Source of the DNA: Nitrospirota bacterium
Lineage (GTDB): Bacteria > Nitrospirota > UBA9217
Reading direction: 5' to 3'
Assembly (NCBI GenBank): GCA_029858565.1
Contig: JAOUEV010000005.1
Span: forward strand, 47,739-111,738
Length of the DNA: 64,000 nt
The notes beneath the pieces were generated by a model. That model was not told the origin of the DNA. It did no database searches and saw nothing but the letters and a program-made list of their open reading frames with translations. A program made the translations under genes and the position numbers. Below are positions 39,252 through 48,235 of the stretch, piece after piece. The stretch's first letter is position 1. Every line of letters starts with the position of its first letter.

Positions 39252-40139
39252 TTACTTCGGTCCCCGGATGACCACAAGCGCGGCGGGAACGACCTCGATC
39301 TCGTACACATGGTCCACAGCCTCGAAGATCTCGCCGTCAACATGTACCGGGATCGGACCGCGGCCGATGATCTTCAGCTTCCGCGTCCGGGTGAGCCGCG
39401 CATGATGCGCTGCCCGTTCGATGGTGCCGAGAAATACCTTCGGCAGGTGCCAGAGCAGCGTCGGTATGCTTAGAGGCCGCACGATGGTCATGTCAAGCAG
39501 GCCGTCATTCAGCTTCGCATGCGGGGTGAGCTTGAATCCCCCGCCCACGGTGGTCCCGTTCCCGATGGTCAGAAGATAGAGCTCCCCGTCCAGCTCTTCG
39601 TTGCCGAACGAAACGATGACCCGGACCGGATCGTATCTGCCGAGGGTCCTGACCAGGGCGCAGAGGTAAAGCCACAGGCCCCGCTTTCCGTGGTTGATGC
39701 CGTAGCTCGCCCGGTTCACCGCAGCATCGAAGCCGATCCCCACAGCGTTGGCGAAGCAGGTCCCGTTGATACGGCCCGCATCGATCAATGACAGGTTCCC
39801 GGCAAGCACGATGTCCACGGCCTGTCCGATATCATTGGGAATACCCAGCGCCTTGATGAAGTCGTTGCCCGAGCCCGAGGGGATGATGCCCAGCGGTTTC
39901 CCGGAGTGGAGCATCGCCGGCACGATCTCGTTCACCGTGCCGTCCCCTCCCACGGCAACGATCACATCGAACTCCTTGCACGCGGCGCGGGCGATCTCCG
40001 CTGCCTGCTTCGGGCCGGTGGTAAGTTCCAGGTCAAAGGCCGCGCCCCGCTCCCGAAAAAGCTCCTCTACCTGCAGGACCGCGGCACGGGCCTTGCCCCT
40101 GCCCGCGGCGGGATTCGCAATAAGCTTGTATTTCTTCAT
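39252..40139 (-). CDS. Diacylglycerol/lipid kinase family protein
   Basis: KLIANPAAGRGKA...VAVGGDGTVNEIVPAMLHSGKPLGIIPSGSGNDF. Confidence 0.95.
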   Translation of the reverse strand: MKKYKLIANPAAGRGKARAAVLQVEELFRERGAAFDLELTTGPKQAAEIARAACKEFDVIVAVGGDGTVNEIVPAMLHSGKPLGIIPSGSGNDFIKALGIPNDIGQAVDIVLAGNLSLIDAGRINGTCFANAVGIGFDAAVNRASYGINHGKRGLWLYLCALVRTLGRYDPVRVIVSFGNEELDGELYLLTIGNGTTVGGGFKLTPHAKLNDGLLDMTIVRPLSIPTLLWHLPKVFLGTIERAAHHARLTRTRKLKIIGRGPIPVHVDGEIFEAVDHVYEIEVVPAALVVIRGPK

Positions 40140-40201
40140 GGAAAGGACATTATAGGACGTGTATCAGGGCAAGTCAAACAGGAGAGCGATGGAGCGGAGG
40201 T

Positions 40202-41338
40202 TCACTGTTTCAGCTTCAAGGCGGTCTTGACCAGGATCTTCCACTGCTCTGCCGCGCCGGGACGATTCGCCTTGATCTCGTCGCACAGGGCCTCCTCGTT
40301 CCTTGGAGGCACCGTTGCCGACGGATTCTGCAGAAGCTTGATCGACTGGGACGGGCAGGTCGGCACGCAGAGGCCGCAGCCAATGCACCTGCTCCTGTTG
40401 ACCATGGCCTCGCCTCCCGGACCGGACAGGCTGATCGCTCCTACCTGGCACCGCTCCGCGCAGGTTCCGCAATGCACGCAGGTAGCTGCGGTCACTTCCG
40501 CGGAGTAGGTGCTCGCCCAGAAATCCACGGGACGGCGAAGGAACTTCTGGTACGCCAGCATGCCGCAGCAGCATCCGCAGCAGGAGCAGACGAACTCGGG
40601 CTGCTGCGCGTTCGCCGGCTGCAGCACCAGGCCGTCCTCCTCGTTCTTTTCCAGGATGGCCATGACCACCTCCCGGTCGAGTTCCCTTCCATGACCGCGG
40701 CGCAGGACCATGGCTGCCATGTCGCCGAAGGCAAGACAGGTCTCATCGCGTGATGTCTTGGCGCAGGGCCTGTTCCGCATGGCGCTGCTCTTCCGGCAGA
40801 TGCAGGGAAGCACCGCATAGGGGCCGGAAGACTCTTTCACCAGCGCCCGGATGCTATCGTACGTGGCAACATGATGCTCAACAGAAATGCTCTTGTTGAT
40901 GGGAATGGTCCGCATCTGGGAAGGTTTGACCGAGAGGAATGACTTCCCAAAGCTCAGGGTCTTCATGTAGGCGTCCGCGTCATAGAGGAACTCCAGCGAC
41001 GGATTGCCGTCCTGGGCCTCGTACATGCCGATGAGCAGCGGCAACAGGTACCAATAGGAGGCGCCGGCTCGTTCCTTCCACCCCAGGGCGCCCCTCTGGA
41101 ACATGCTTTCCAGCAGGCTGTCCGTCTGTGCTGCGGAGAATCCAGCGGCAGCGCGATCGATGATCAGGTCCCGGTGAGCCGGCTGGTAGGTGAGGTGCAG
41201 GGCGAGCTTTGCTTCATCAGGCGTGAACAGCCGTTTGAGCAGCCGGATGTCGGCCCCGGTCTTTATTGACGGGAACCCGACGGCCTGATCATCAAGGTGC
41301 TGCTGGAGGATGCGGTAGATAGTGTCGCTGTCGGTCAT
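40202..41338 (-). CDS. 4Fe-4S ferredoxin-domain protein with HTH-like N-terminus and Cys-rich motif
   Basis: CSCCGCCCG followed by CVHCGTCAERC and CIGCGLCVPTCP. Confidence 0.8.
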   Translation of the reverse strand: MTDSDTIYRILQQHLDDQAVGFPSIKTGADIRLLKRLFTPDEAKLALHLTYQPAHRDLIIDRAAAGFSAAQTDSLLESMFQRGALGWKERAGASYWYLLPLLIGMYEAQDGNPSLEFLYDADAYMKTLSFGKSFLSVKPSQMRTIPINKSISVEHHVATYDSIRALVKESSGPYAVLPCICRKSSAMRNRPCAKTSRDETCLAFGDMAAMVLRRGHGRELDREVVMAILEKNEEDGLVLQPANAQQPEFVCSCCGCCCGMLAYQKFLRRPVDFWASTYSAEVTAATCVHCGTCAERCQVGAISLSGPGGEAMVNRSRCIGCGLCVPTCPSQSIKLLQNPSATVPPRNEEALCDEIKANRPGAAEQWKILVKTALKLKQ

Positions 41339-41386
41339 GGGATCGCTCCGGAGTGATCCGCTGAATGAAAAGGATCTGGGTGGACC

Positions 41387-42757
41387 TCACCCAACCACAT
41401 TATACTCCCGCACGCGATACTTGGCGCCGAGCTCTTCCGCGATCCTGCGGCAGGCTTCGATGTCCACTTCCGGCGCTGAAACGACCGTGGCGGTGACATC
41501 GGGAATATACTTGGTCGCTTCCTTGATGAATTCCTTCACCGCGTCATAGGTCTGCGGTCCGAACTTGGGCTGGGAGAGCCTTGCGTAGACCTCGGCATTC
41601 TGGCCGTTCAGGCTGACGCTCACCGCGTCCACAAGGCCCTGAAGCTCCGGCAGGATATTCCGTTTGTGGATCAGGTTGCCATGGCCGTTCGTGTCGATCC
41701 GGACCTTGCCGCCCTTCTTCTTCACTTCCGCGGCAACCGCCTTGATCACCTCGATCCGCAGGGTCGGCTCCCCGTACCCGCAGAACACGATCTCGTCATA
41801 CCTCTTCGGATCGCCGATCTCCTTGATGAGATCATCTGCGGTCGGCTCCTCGGCAAGCCGGAGATTGTGACCTTTCACATAATCGGTGAAGTAGCGCACG
41901 CAGAACGTGCATGCCGAAGTGCAGCGGTTCGTGACATTGAGGTACAGCGAGTTCCTGATGGGATAGGTGATCTTGCCTTTTTTCGGGACATCTCCGATGC
42001 CGAAAAGCTGCATGGCATTGAAGCTCGTGATCCGCGCCACGTCATCGAAGGATAATCCCTTTGCCTTCGCGATCTCTTCGGCCGTGAACCGGACATAGGC
42101 GGGCTCGTTCCGTTTTCCGCGGTATGCCTGGGGAGCGAGATAGGGAGCATCGGTCTCGATCAGCATCTGCTCGATCGGCACCTGCTTCACCACGTCCCGC
42201 AAAACCTGGGCCTTGGGAAAGGTGACCGGCCCGGCAATGGAAATGTAAAATCCCAGGTCCATGAGCTGCCGGGCATACTCGATGTCCCCGGAAAAACAGT
42301 GCATGATCCCGCCGAGCACCGGGTCCCAGGCCTCTTTCAGGATCCTGAGCGTATCCTCGTGAGCATCCCGGTCGTGGACAATTATCGGCAGCTGCAGTTC
42401 TCGGGCCTCGTGCAGCATGTCCCGGAACTTGCGCTGCTGCACCGACCGCTGGGTGTGTTCGTAGTAGTAATCCAGGCCGATCTCGCCGTAGGCGACCACC
42501 TTCTTGTGCTTCGCGAAATGGCGGATGACCTCATAGGCGGGATGGAGGATGTCCTTGGCCTCGTGGGGATGGATGCCCACGGCCGCGTACACGCAGTCGT
42601 GTTTCTCAGCAAGCAGCACCGCGTCGCGGCTTGATTCGACCGTAGTGCCGATGGTGATGATATAGTCAACGCCCGCTTCTTTTGCGCGCTTGATCACCTC
42701 GTCGCGGTCTTCGTTGAACTCGCGCATTTCGAGATGCGCGTGGGTGTCGATGAGCAC
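41387..42757 (-). CDS. TatD family hydrolase fused to TatD-linked radical SAM domain
   Basis: MLIDTHAHLEMREF...AVGIHPHEAKD...ETDAPYLAPQAYRGKRNEP then NRCTSACTFCVRYFTDYVKGHNLRL...CGYGEPTLR. Confidence 0.93.
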   Translation of the reverse strand: MLIDTHAHLEMREFNEDRDEVIKRAKEAGVDYIITIGTTVESSRDAVLLAEKHDCVYAAVGIHPHEAKDILHPAYEVIRHFAKHKKVVAYGEIGLDYYYEHTQRSVQQRKFRDMLHEARELQLPIIVHDRDAHEDTLRILKEAWDPVLGGIMHCFSGDIEYARQLMDLGFYISIAGPVTFPKAQVLRDVVKQVPIEQMLIETDAPYLAPQAYRGKRNEPAYVRFTAEEIAKAKGLSFDDVARITSFNAMQLFGIGDVPKKGKITYPIRNSLYLNVTNRCTSACTFCVRYFTDYVKGHNLRLAEEPTADDLIKEIGDPKRYDEIVFCGYGEPTLRIEVIKAVAAEVKKKGGKVRIDTNGHGNLIHKRNILPELQGLVDAVSVSLNGQNAEVYARLSQPKFGPQTYDAVKEFIKEATKYIPDVTATVVSAPEVDIEACRRIAEELGAKYRVREYNVVG

Positions 42758-42775
42758 TTTTCAAACCTCGTGGAA

Positions 42776-42851
42776 CGTGATAGGTGAGACGTGAAACGGA
42801 AAACGTGAAGGATATCCATCCCTCACGTCTCACGTCTTACGTCTCACGGGG
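42776..42851. repeat. Inverted pair of ACGTGA/TCACGT short-unit repeats
   Basis: gtgataggtgagacgtgaaacggaaaacgtgaagg / ccctcacgtctcacgtcttacgtctcacgggg. Confidence 0.88.
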
Positions 42852-42859
42852 AGCTATGT

Positions 42860-44866
42860 TTATTTCACTTTCGCGCCCGGCGCGATCTCCTTGTCCGGCG
42901 TCACCACGGAAAGGATCTCACCGCTGCTCGCGGCCAGAAGCATGCCCTGGGACTCGACGCCCATGAGCTTGGCGGGCTTCAGGTTCGCAACGATCACGAT
43001 CTGCTTGTCCAGGAGTTGCTCGGGCGCGTAGTGTTTGCCGATGCCGGCCACGACCTGCCGCACCTCGGTGCCGATGTCCACCTTGAGCTTCACAAGCTTG
43101 TCCGATTTTTCCACCCGCTCTGCCTGCACGATCTTCCCGACCCGGAGCTGGACCTTGGCGAAGTCCTCGATGCCGATAAGGTCTGTTCCCGCTGCAGCGG
43201 GTTTATCCGCTGGTTTCTGTTCTTCCGGCTTTGTTTCCATTTTCTTTCCTTCTTTTTTCGTTTTATCAGCGTTGATCATGGTCGATCCGCGTCCTGTGTC
43301 CTTTTTTGTATCGATCCTCGGGAAGAGCTGGCCCCCGGGACAGATCGCCGTCCCTGCCTGGATCAATCCCCAGGACAGCTCATCTTCGAGCAGGGATGCG
43401 GAGATCTGCTTATCCATGCCGATACAATTCCAAATGCTCTGGCTCGTTCCCGGCATGACCGGATAGAGATGGAGTGCGACCAAACGGAGCGCTTCGGCAA
43501 GATTGTACATCACCGTTGCAAGGCGGCCCATATCATTCTTTTTTGCCAGGGTCCAGGGTGCGTTCTCCTCCACGTACCGGTTCGCCCGGGTCACAAGCTG
43601 CCAGACGCTATGGAGATATTTGTTGAACGCAAGCTGGTTAAGATCGGCTTCCACCGCTGCAGGAATGGCGCAAGCCGTCTCCCGCAGTTCGCGGTCCGTC
43701 TGATGTTCATCCCGCGCGGCCGGCACCTTGCCGTCGAAATATTTGCTCACCATGGTCAGGACGCGCGACAAGAGGTTCCCGAGATCGTTCGCCAATTCGG
43801 TGTTGAACCGAGTAACAAAGGTCTCGGTCGAATAATCGCCGTCCAGGCCAAAGGGCACTTCACGCAGTACGAAAAATCGGAACGCATCCGGACCGTAGGT
43901 ATCCACCACCTCGTTCGGATCGATCACGTTGCCGATGGACTTGGACATCTTTTTTCCGTCGCGTGTCCACCAGCCGTGGGCAAAGATGTTCCTCGGCAGC
44001 GGCAGCTCCAGCGCCATGAGCATGGTGGACCAGTACACGCTGTGGGTGGTCAGGATGTCCTTGCCCACGAGGTGATGGTCGGCCGGCCACCAGAAGGATT
44101 CCCGCGTCTTCGGGTCCGTGGAGCCCTTTGCCGCGGGGCTCAGATACCGCGTTGCCGAATAATAATTCGTCAGCGCATCGAACCAGACGTAGGTCACAAA
44201 GTCCCGGTCAAAGGGGAGCTCAATGCCCCAGGCAAGCCGCGCTTTCGGCCGCGAGATGCAAAGGTCGCCGAGCTTGTGGGTCGTAAGGAATCCCAGCACC
44301 TCGTTCCGGCGCGATTCCGGCCTGATGAACGTCGGATCATCGGTGATGTGCCTGATCAGCCGGTCCTGGTATTTGCTCATCAGGAAGAAGTAGTTATCCT
44401 CCTGGATCTGCTCCACCTGCCTGCCGCAATCCGGGCACTTGCCGTCGACAATATCCTTCTCGGTCCAGAACCGCTCGTCGGGCGTGCAGTACCACCCCTC
44501 GTAGGTGCGGCGCTCGATCTCGCCCTTGTCAAAGAGCTTCTGCAGGAACTCCTGCACGACCGCGATATGCTCCTTGTCCGTAGTGCGGATAAAAGCGTCG
44601 TTCGTGATCTCGAGCTTTTCCCAGAGCTTCCGGAAATTGACCGAGAGCAGGTCCGCGTGCTCCTTCGGCGTCCGTCCGCGCTCGTGGGCCGCTTTTTCCA
44701 CCTTCTGCCCGTGCTCGTCAGTGCCGGTCAGGAAAAAGACCGGATCGCCCTTGAGGCGGTGGTAGCGGGCCAGGACATCGGCCGCGATCGTGGTATACGC
44801 ATGGCCGATGTGCGGCACATCGTTCACGTAGTAGATCGGTGTGGTTATGTAGAATTTCTTCTGCAT
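42860..44866 (-). CDS. metG: Methionyl-tRNA synthetase with C-terminal tRNA-binding domain
   Basis: FYITTPIYYVNDVPHIGHAYTTI...GTDEHGQK...KMSKSIGNVIDP...KVQLRVGKIVQAERV. Confidence 0.97.
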   Translation of the reverse strand: MQKKFYITTPIYYVNDVPHIGHAYTTIAADVLARYHRLKGDPVFFLTGTDEHGQKVEKAAHERGRTPKEHADLLSVNFRKLWEKLEITNDAFIRTTDKEHIAVVQEFLQKLFDKGEIERRTYEGWYCTPDERFWTEKDIVDGKCPDCGRQVEQIQEDNYFFLMSKYQDRLIRHITDDPTFIRPESRRNEVLGFLTTHKLGDLCISRPKARLAWGIELPFDRDFVTYVWFDALTNYYSATRYLSPAAKGSTDPKTRESFWWPADHHLVGKDILTTHSVYWSTMLMALELPLPRNIFAHGWWTRDGKKMSKSIGNVIDPNEVVDTYGPDAFRFFVLREVPFGLDGDYSTETFVTRFNTELANDLGNLLSRVLTMVSKYFDGKVPAARDEHQTDRELRETACAIPAAVEADLNQLAFNKYLHSVWQLVTRANRYVEENAPWTLAKKNDMGRLATVMYNLAEALRLVALHLYPVMPGTSQSIWNCIGMDKQISASLLEDELSWGLIQAGTAICPGGQLFPRIDTKKDTGRGSTMINADKTKKEGKKMETKPEEQKPADKPAAAGTDLIGIEDFAKVQLRVGKIVQAERVEKSDKLVKLKVDIGTEVRQVVAGIGKHYAPEQLLDKQIVIVANLKPAKLMGVESQGMLLAASSGEILSVVTPDKEIAPGAKVK

Positions 44867-44913
44867 CTGGTCGTTAAAATCTGCTTCAAGTTTCCCCGTA
44901 AAAAAAATCATTC

Positions 44914-44987
44914 CCACACAACGCCGCGAAGATCACAGAGAAATCCCCAAATTTTGTTCTTCGTGACTTCGTGTCTTCGTGTGAGAT
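44914..44987. repeat. Imperfect inverted repeat with CGAAGTCA/TTCGTGTC units
   Basis: cacacaacgccgcgaagatcacagagaa ... ttcttcgtgacttcgtgtcttcgtgtgag. Confidence 0.75.
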
Positions 44988-45034
44988 CGCCCTGCTTGTT
45001 GACCTGAGATTTACCTCATTATGATTCAGCTATC

Positions 45035-46411
45035 TTACTGTCCGCTCGGCGGCTGAGGAGCTCCTCCGCCCGGTTGCCCGCCGCCTTGTTGACCACCGCC
45101 GCCCTTCTTTTTCTTCTTCCAGAAACGACGCCGTCTCCGGCCGCCTCCGGTCTTTTCACCCGCCTGCTGCCCTTCCTGCGGTTCCTGTCCCGGTTCGATC
45201 GGCGTCTGTTCGGATCCGGGCTGCTTATCAGGACGGAGCTGCTGCTCCGGTCGCGGTTGTTGTTTCTGCGGCTGCCGCTGCTGCTGTTGTTTCTGCTGCT
45301 GTTTTTGCGGCGGTTTCCCCTGCTGCTTGTCCCGCTGTTTCTGCTCCTGCGGCTGCCGCTGTTTCTGCTCTTTCTGGTCCTGCTGGCCTTCCCTGCGCTT
45401 CTCGGGCTTGCGGCCCTCGCGCTGCTGGTCCCCGGTTTTCTGTTTTTCCCGCTTCTGCTCCTGACGTCTGCGGTCGTCTTCCTTGCGCTGCTGGTCCTCG
45501 GCAAGCTTGCGTTCCTCGGCCTCGCGCCGTTCCTCCGCGACCTTGCGTTCTTTCTCTTCGAACTTCTCGCGGGCCGCGGCCTCTTTCATTCCCGCGATGT
45601 CCTTCTTGATCTCATCGTACATGGTGAATTCATAGGAGAGACAGCACAGGAGCCTGCCGCAGATCCCTGAGATCTTCGCGGGATTCAGCACCATTTCCTG
45701 CTTCTTTGCCATGCGGATCGATACCGGTTCAAAACCCCGGAGATAGGAGGTGCAGCACAGTTCTCTGCCGCAGGGGCCGAAGCCGCCGATCATACGGGCG
45801 ACATCGCGGACGCCCACCTGCCGCATCTCGATCCGGCTCCGGAGCTTGTGCGCAAGGTCCTTCACCAGGTCCCGGAAGTCGATCCGGTTCTCGGAAAAGA
45901 AGTAGAAGGTGACGCGGGTCGCGTCGAATGAATACTCGGCGCGGATCAGTTTCATGGCCAGCTCGCGCTCAGAGACCAGCTCCTGGCAGATCTTGTAAGC
46001 TTCGGCCTCGCGTTCGCGGTTCTTCGCAGCGCGCTGCAGATCGTCGTCCGTGGCCTTGCGAATTATTTTACGCTGCCCTTTGGACTGCGGTTGCGGCTGG
46101 GATGGGGGTTGGGACTGGGCTTTTGCCGCCGAGCCGGGTGTCTCCACCTCGATCTCGATCTCCTCTTCCTGTTCCTTGCCGTTCTCCTTCCGTCCGGACT
46201 GAACGGACTGGCCGTTCTGACCCTTCTGGTCTGCAGCGGGCTTCGGCGGAAGCGGCATGGCTTCGGCCTCGCGAACGCGCACCACGCGGGCAAAACCCTG
46301 CCCGCGGTCGGACTCGACGATCACGCTGTCCCCCACGGAGACGGGGACCTCGGTCGTGTCAAAATCGTAGATTCTCCAGTTTTCAGGGAATCGAACACCT
46401 GCTATTTTCAT
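45035..46411 (-). CDS. ricT: RicT/YaaT (PSP1 domain) protein with long low-complexity C-terminus
   Basis: GGFGPCGRELCCTSYLRGFEPVSIRMAKKQEMVLNPAKISGICGRLLCCLSYE. Confidence 0.93.
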   Translation of the reverse strand: MKIAGVRFPENWRIYDFDTTEVPVSVGDSVIVESDRGQGFARVVRVREAEAMPLPPKPAADQKGQNGQSVQSGRKENGKEQEEEIEIEVETPGSAAKAQSQPPSQPQPQSKGQRKIIRKATDDDLQRAAKNREREAEAYKICQELVSERELAMKLIRAEYSFDATRVTFYFFSENRIDFRDLVKDLAHKLRSRIEMRQVGVRDVARMIGGFGPCGRELCCTSYLRGFEPVSIRMAKKQEMVLNPAKISGICGRLLCCLSYEFTMYDEIKKDIAGMKEAAAREKFEEKERKVAEERREAEERKLAEDQQRKEDDRRRQEQKREKQKTGDQQREGRKPEKRREGQQDQKEQKQRQPQEQKQRDKQQGKPPQKQQQKQQQQRQPQKQQPRPEQQLRPDKQPGSEQTPIEPGQEPQEGQQAGEKTGGGRRRRRFWKKKKKGGGGQQGGGQPGGGAPQPPSGQ

Positions 46412-46596
46412 GATGGTTTCTGGCTTCCTTCACCCGGGATCGCGCGGCGCGCCCCCTGCTGCGGCCCTGTTCCCGGGCCGACGGTGAACACAATAATACC
46501 CTTTTCCCGGGGGATGCACAATCGTTTTTCAGCAGGGACCGGTGGTTGATTAAGGAGCAGGGCAAGTTACGCACGGAGCATCGGACCGGGCAGGGA

Positions 46597-47562
46597 TCAG
46601 GTCCCCCGGAGCTTGAGAAAAAGGTTTTCCGCCACCAGCTGGGCGCTCACCCGCCGCTCCAGGAGCGACCGGCTCGCGGTAAAAAGGTCAAAGTCCGCAA
46701 GCAGCCGGGGACGGGACAACAGCTCCGCAGCGATGCTCCCGGGAAAGGTCAGGAGTCGTTCGTCGCCGGTCTCCAGATAGACGAGCCGGTCGCGCAGCAG
46801 CTCCACCCCCATATCGATCAGCCGCTCGAACCCATCCCGGTCCTTGGCCACTCCGTCCGCCAGGCCGAGGACCTCATCATTGCGCATGCTTCCCAGTGAT
46901 GCAAGCAGGACCGCGACGTTCTCGCGCGCCGTTCGTTCCTCAGCTGCGTCCATGGCCAGCGCCCTGCCGAGACTCCCCCTGCTGAGCCCCGCAAGGAACC
47001 ATGCGTCCGCCTCGTCAAGCGAGCGTCTCTCCCGCAGGACCTCCGCGATAGTGGTGCGCGGAAGAGGCTGAAACTGCAGTTCCTGGCAGCGCGACCGGAT
47101 GGTGATCAAAAGGCTCCGGGGCATGGAGGTGACCAGGATGATGAGGGATTCACCGGGCGGCTCCTCCAGCGTCTTGAGGAAAGCGTTCGACGAAGCATCG
47201 TTCAGCGCATCTGCGCCGTCAACGATCAGCACCTTTCGCTGCCCCTCGAAGGGCCGGAGCGACATATCCGCCTGCGCTTCCCGGACCTGATCGATCTTGA
47301 TCTCCGTGCCGTCGGGCACGAGCAGATGCACGTCCGGGTGGCTCCTTGCAGCGATCTTCCGACACGAGGGGCAGACTCCGCATCCGCCGTCAGAACCGGC
47401 TGAGGGGCAGTTCAATGCCGCGGCCAGCGCGTACGCCGCCATGACCTTGCCGATCCCCGCTTCACCCGAGAACAGGTAGGCGTGGGCAAGAGCGTTGTTG
47501 GCAATGGCCCGTTTCAGGATGGAAAGGGGCCGTTCATGGCCGATGATGGAGGAGAAGGACAT
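46597..47562 (-). CDS. holB: DNA polymerase III subunit delta'
   Basis: GHERPLSILKRAIANNALAHAYLFSGEAGIGKVMAAYALAAALNC...DGADALNDASSNAFLKTLEEPP. Confidence 0.95.
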   Translation of the reverse strand: MSFSSIIGHERPLSILKRAIANNALAHAYLFSGEAGIGKVMAAYALAAALNCPSAGSDGGCGVCPSCRKIAARSHPDVHLLVPDGTEIKIDQVREAQADMSLRPFEGQRKVLIVDGADALNDASSNAFLKTLEEPPGESLIILVTSMPRSLLITIRSRCQELQFQPLPRTTIAEVLRERRSLDEADAWFLAGLSRGSLGRALAMDAAEERTARENVAVLLASLGSMRNDEVLGLADGVAKDRDGFERLIDMGVELLRDRLVYLETGDERLLTFPGSIAAELLSRPRLLADFDLFTASRSLLERRVSAQLVAENLFLKLRGT

Positions 47563-47587
47563 GGTCAGATGGTTCTCTTAATGAACT

Positions 47588-48235
47588 TCACCGGTCTTTC
47601 GCGAGCAGTTCATCCACGACCTTTTTCAGTTCACCATGGATCGCTTCGGGTGTCCCGCCTGCGGCCACCAGCCGGAAGCGTGCAGGCTCCGCCCTGGCAA
47701 GAGCGAGGTAGCCGTCCCGCACCCGGGAATGGAACTCGATAGCCTCGTTCTCGAACCGCGCCTCGGCGTGGAGGTTCTGCGAAGAGTTCCTGCCGCGTGC
47801 TCGTCCGACGCCGGTCTTCGCATCAATGTCCAGAAGGACCGTGAGACGCGGCCGGAGCCCGGCGGTCACGATCCGGTCCAGGTCCCGGATCATGGCGATC
47901 GAGAGCCCCCTGCCGTAACCCTGGTAGGCCAGCGTGGCATCGGAGAACCGGTCGCACAGCACCATGGCGCCCTTCTTGAGCGCCGGGATGATGACCTCAT
48001 GGAGATGCTGTGAACGGCTGGCGGCGTAGAGGAGCAGTTCTGCGGATGGGTCCATTGCCTTGTTCGCGGGGTCGAGCAGGACCTTGCGGATCTGGTCGCC
48101 GATAGGGGTCCCGCCGGGCTCGCGGGTCAGGACAACGGTCCGTCCTAGGCGCACAAGGTGGTCGCGCAGGAGCGCGATCTGGGTCGACTTGCCTGAACCT
48201 TCGATGCCCTCGAAGGTGATAAAAACACCAGCCAT
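47588..48235 (-). CDS. tmk: Thymidylate kinase
   Basis: FITFEGIEGSGKSTQIALLRDHL...LTREPGGTPIGDQIR...CDRFSDATLAYQGYGRG. Confidence 0.97.
   Translation of the reverse strand: MAGVFITFEGIEGSGKSTQIALLRDHLVRLGRTVVLTREPGGTPIGDQIRKVLLDPANKAMDPSAELLLYAASRSQHLHEVIIPALKKGAMVLCDRFSDATLAYQGYGRGLSIAMIRDLDRIVTAGLRPRLTVLLDIDAKTGVGRARGRNSSQNLHAEARFENEAIEFHSRVRDGYLALARAEPARFRLVAAGGTPEAIHGELKKVVDELLAKDR

Noticed and set aside
43016-45007. 663-aa plus-strand ORF
   Set aside because: Antisense to metG; no recognisable domains.
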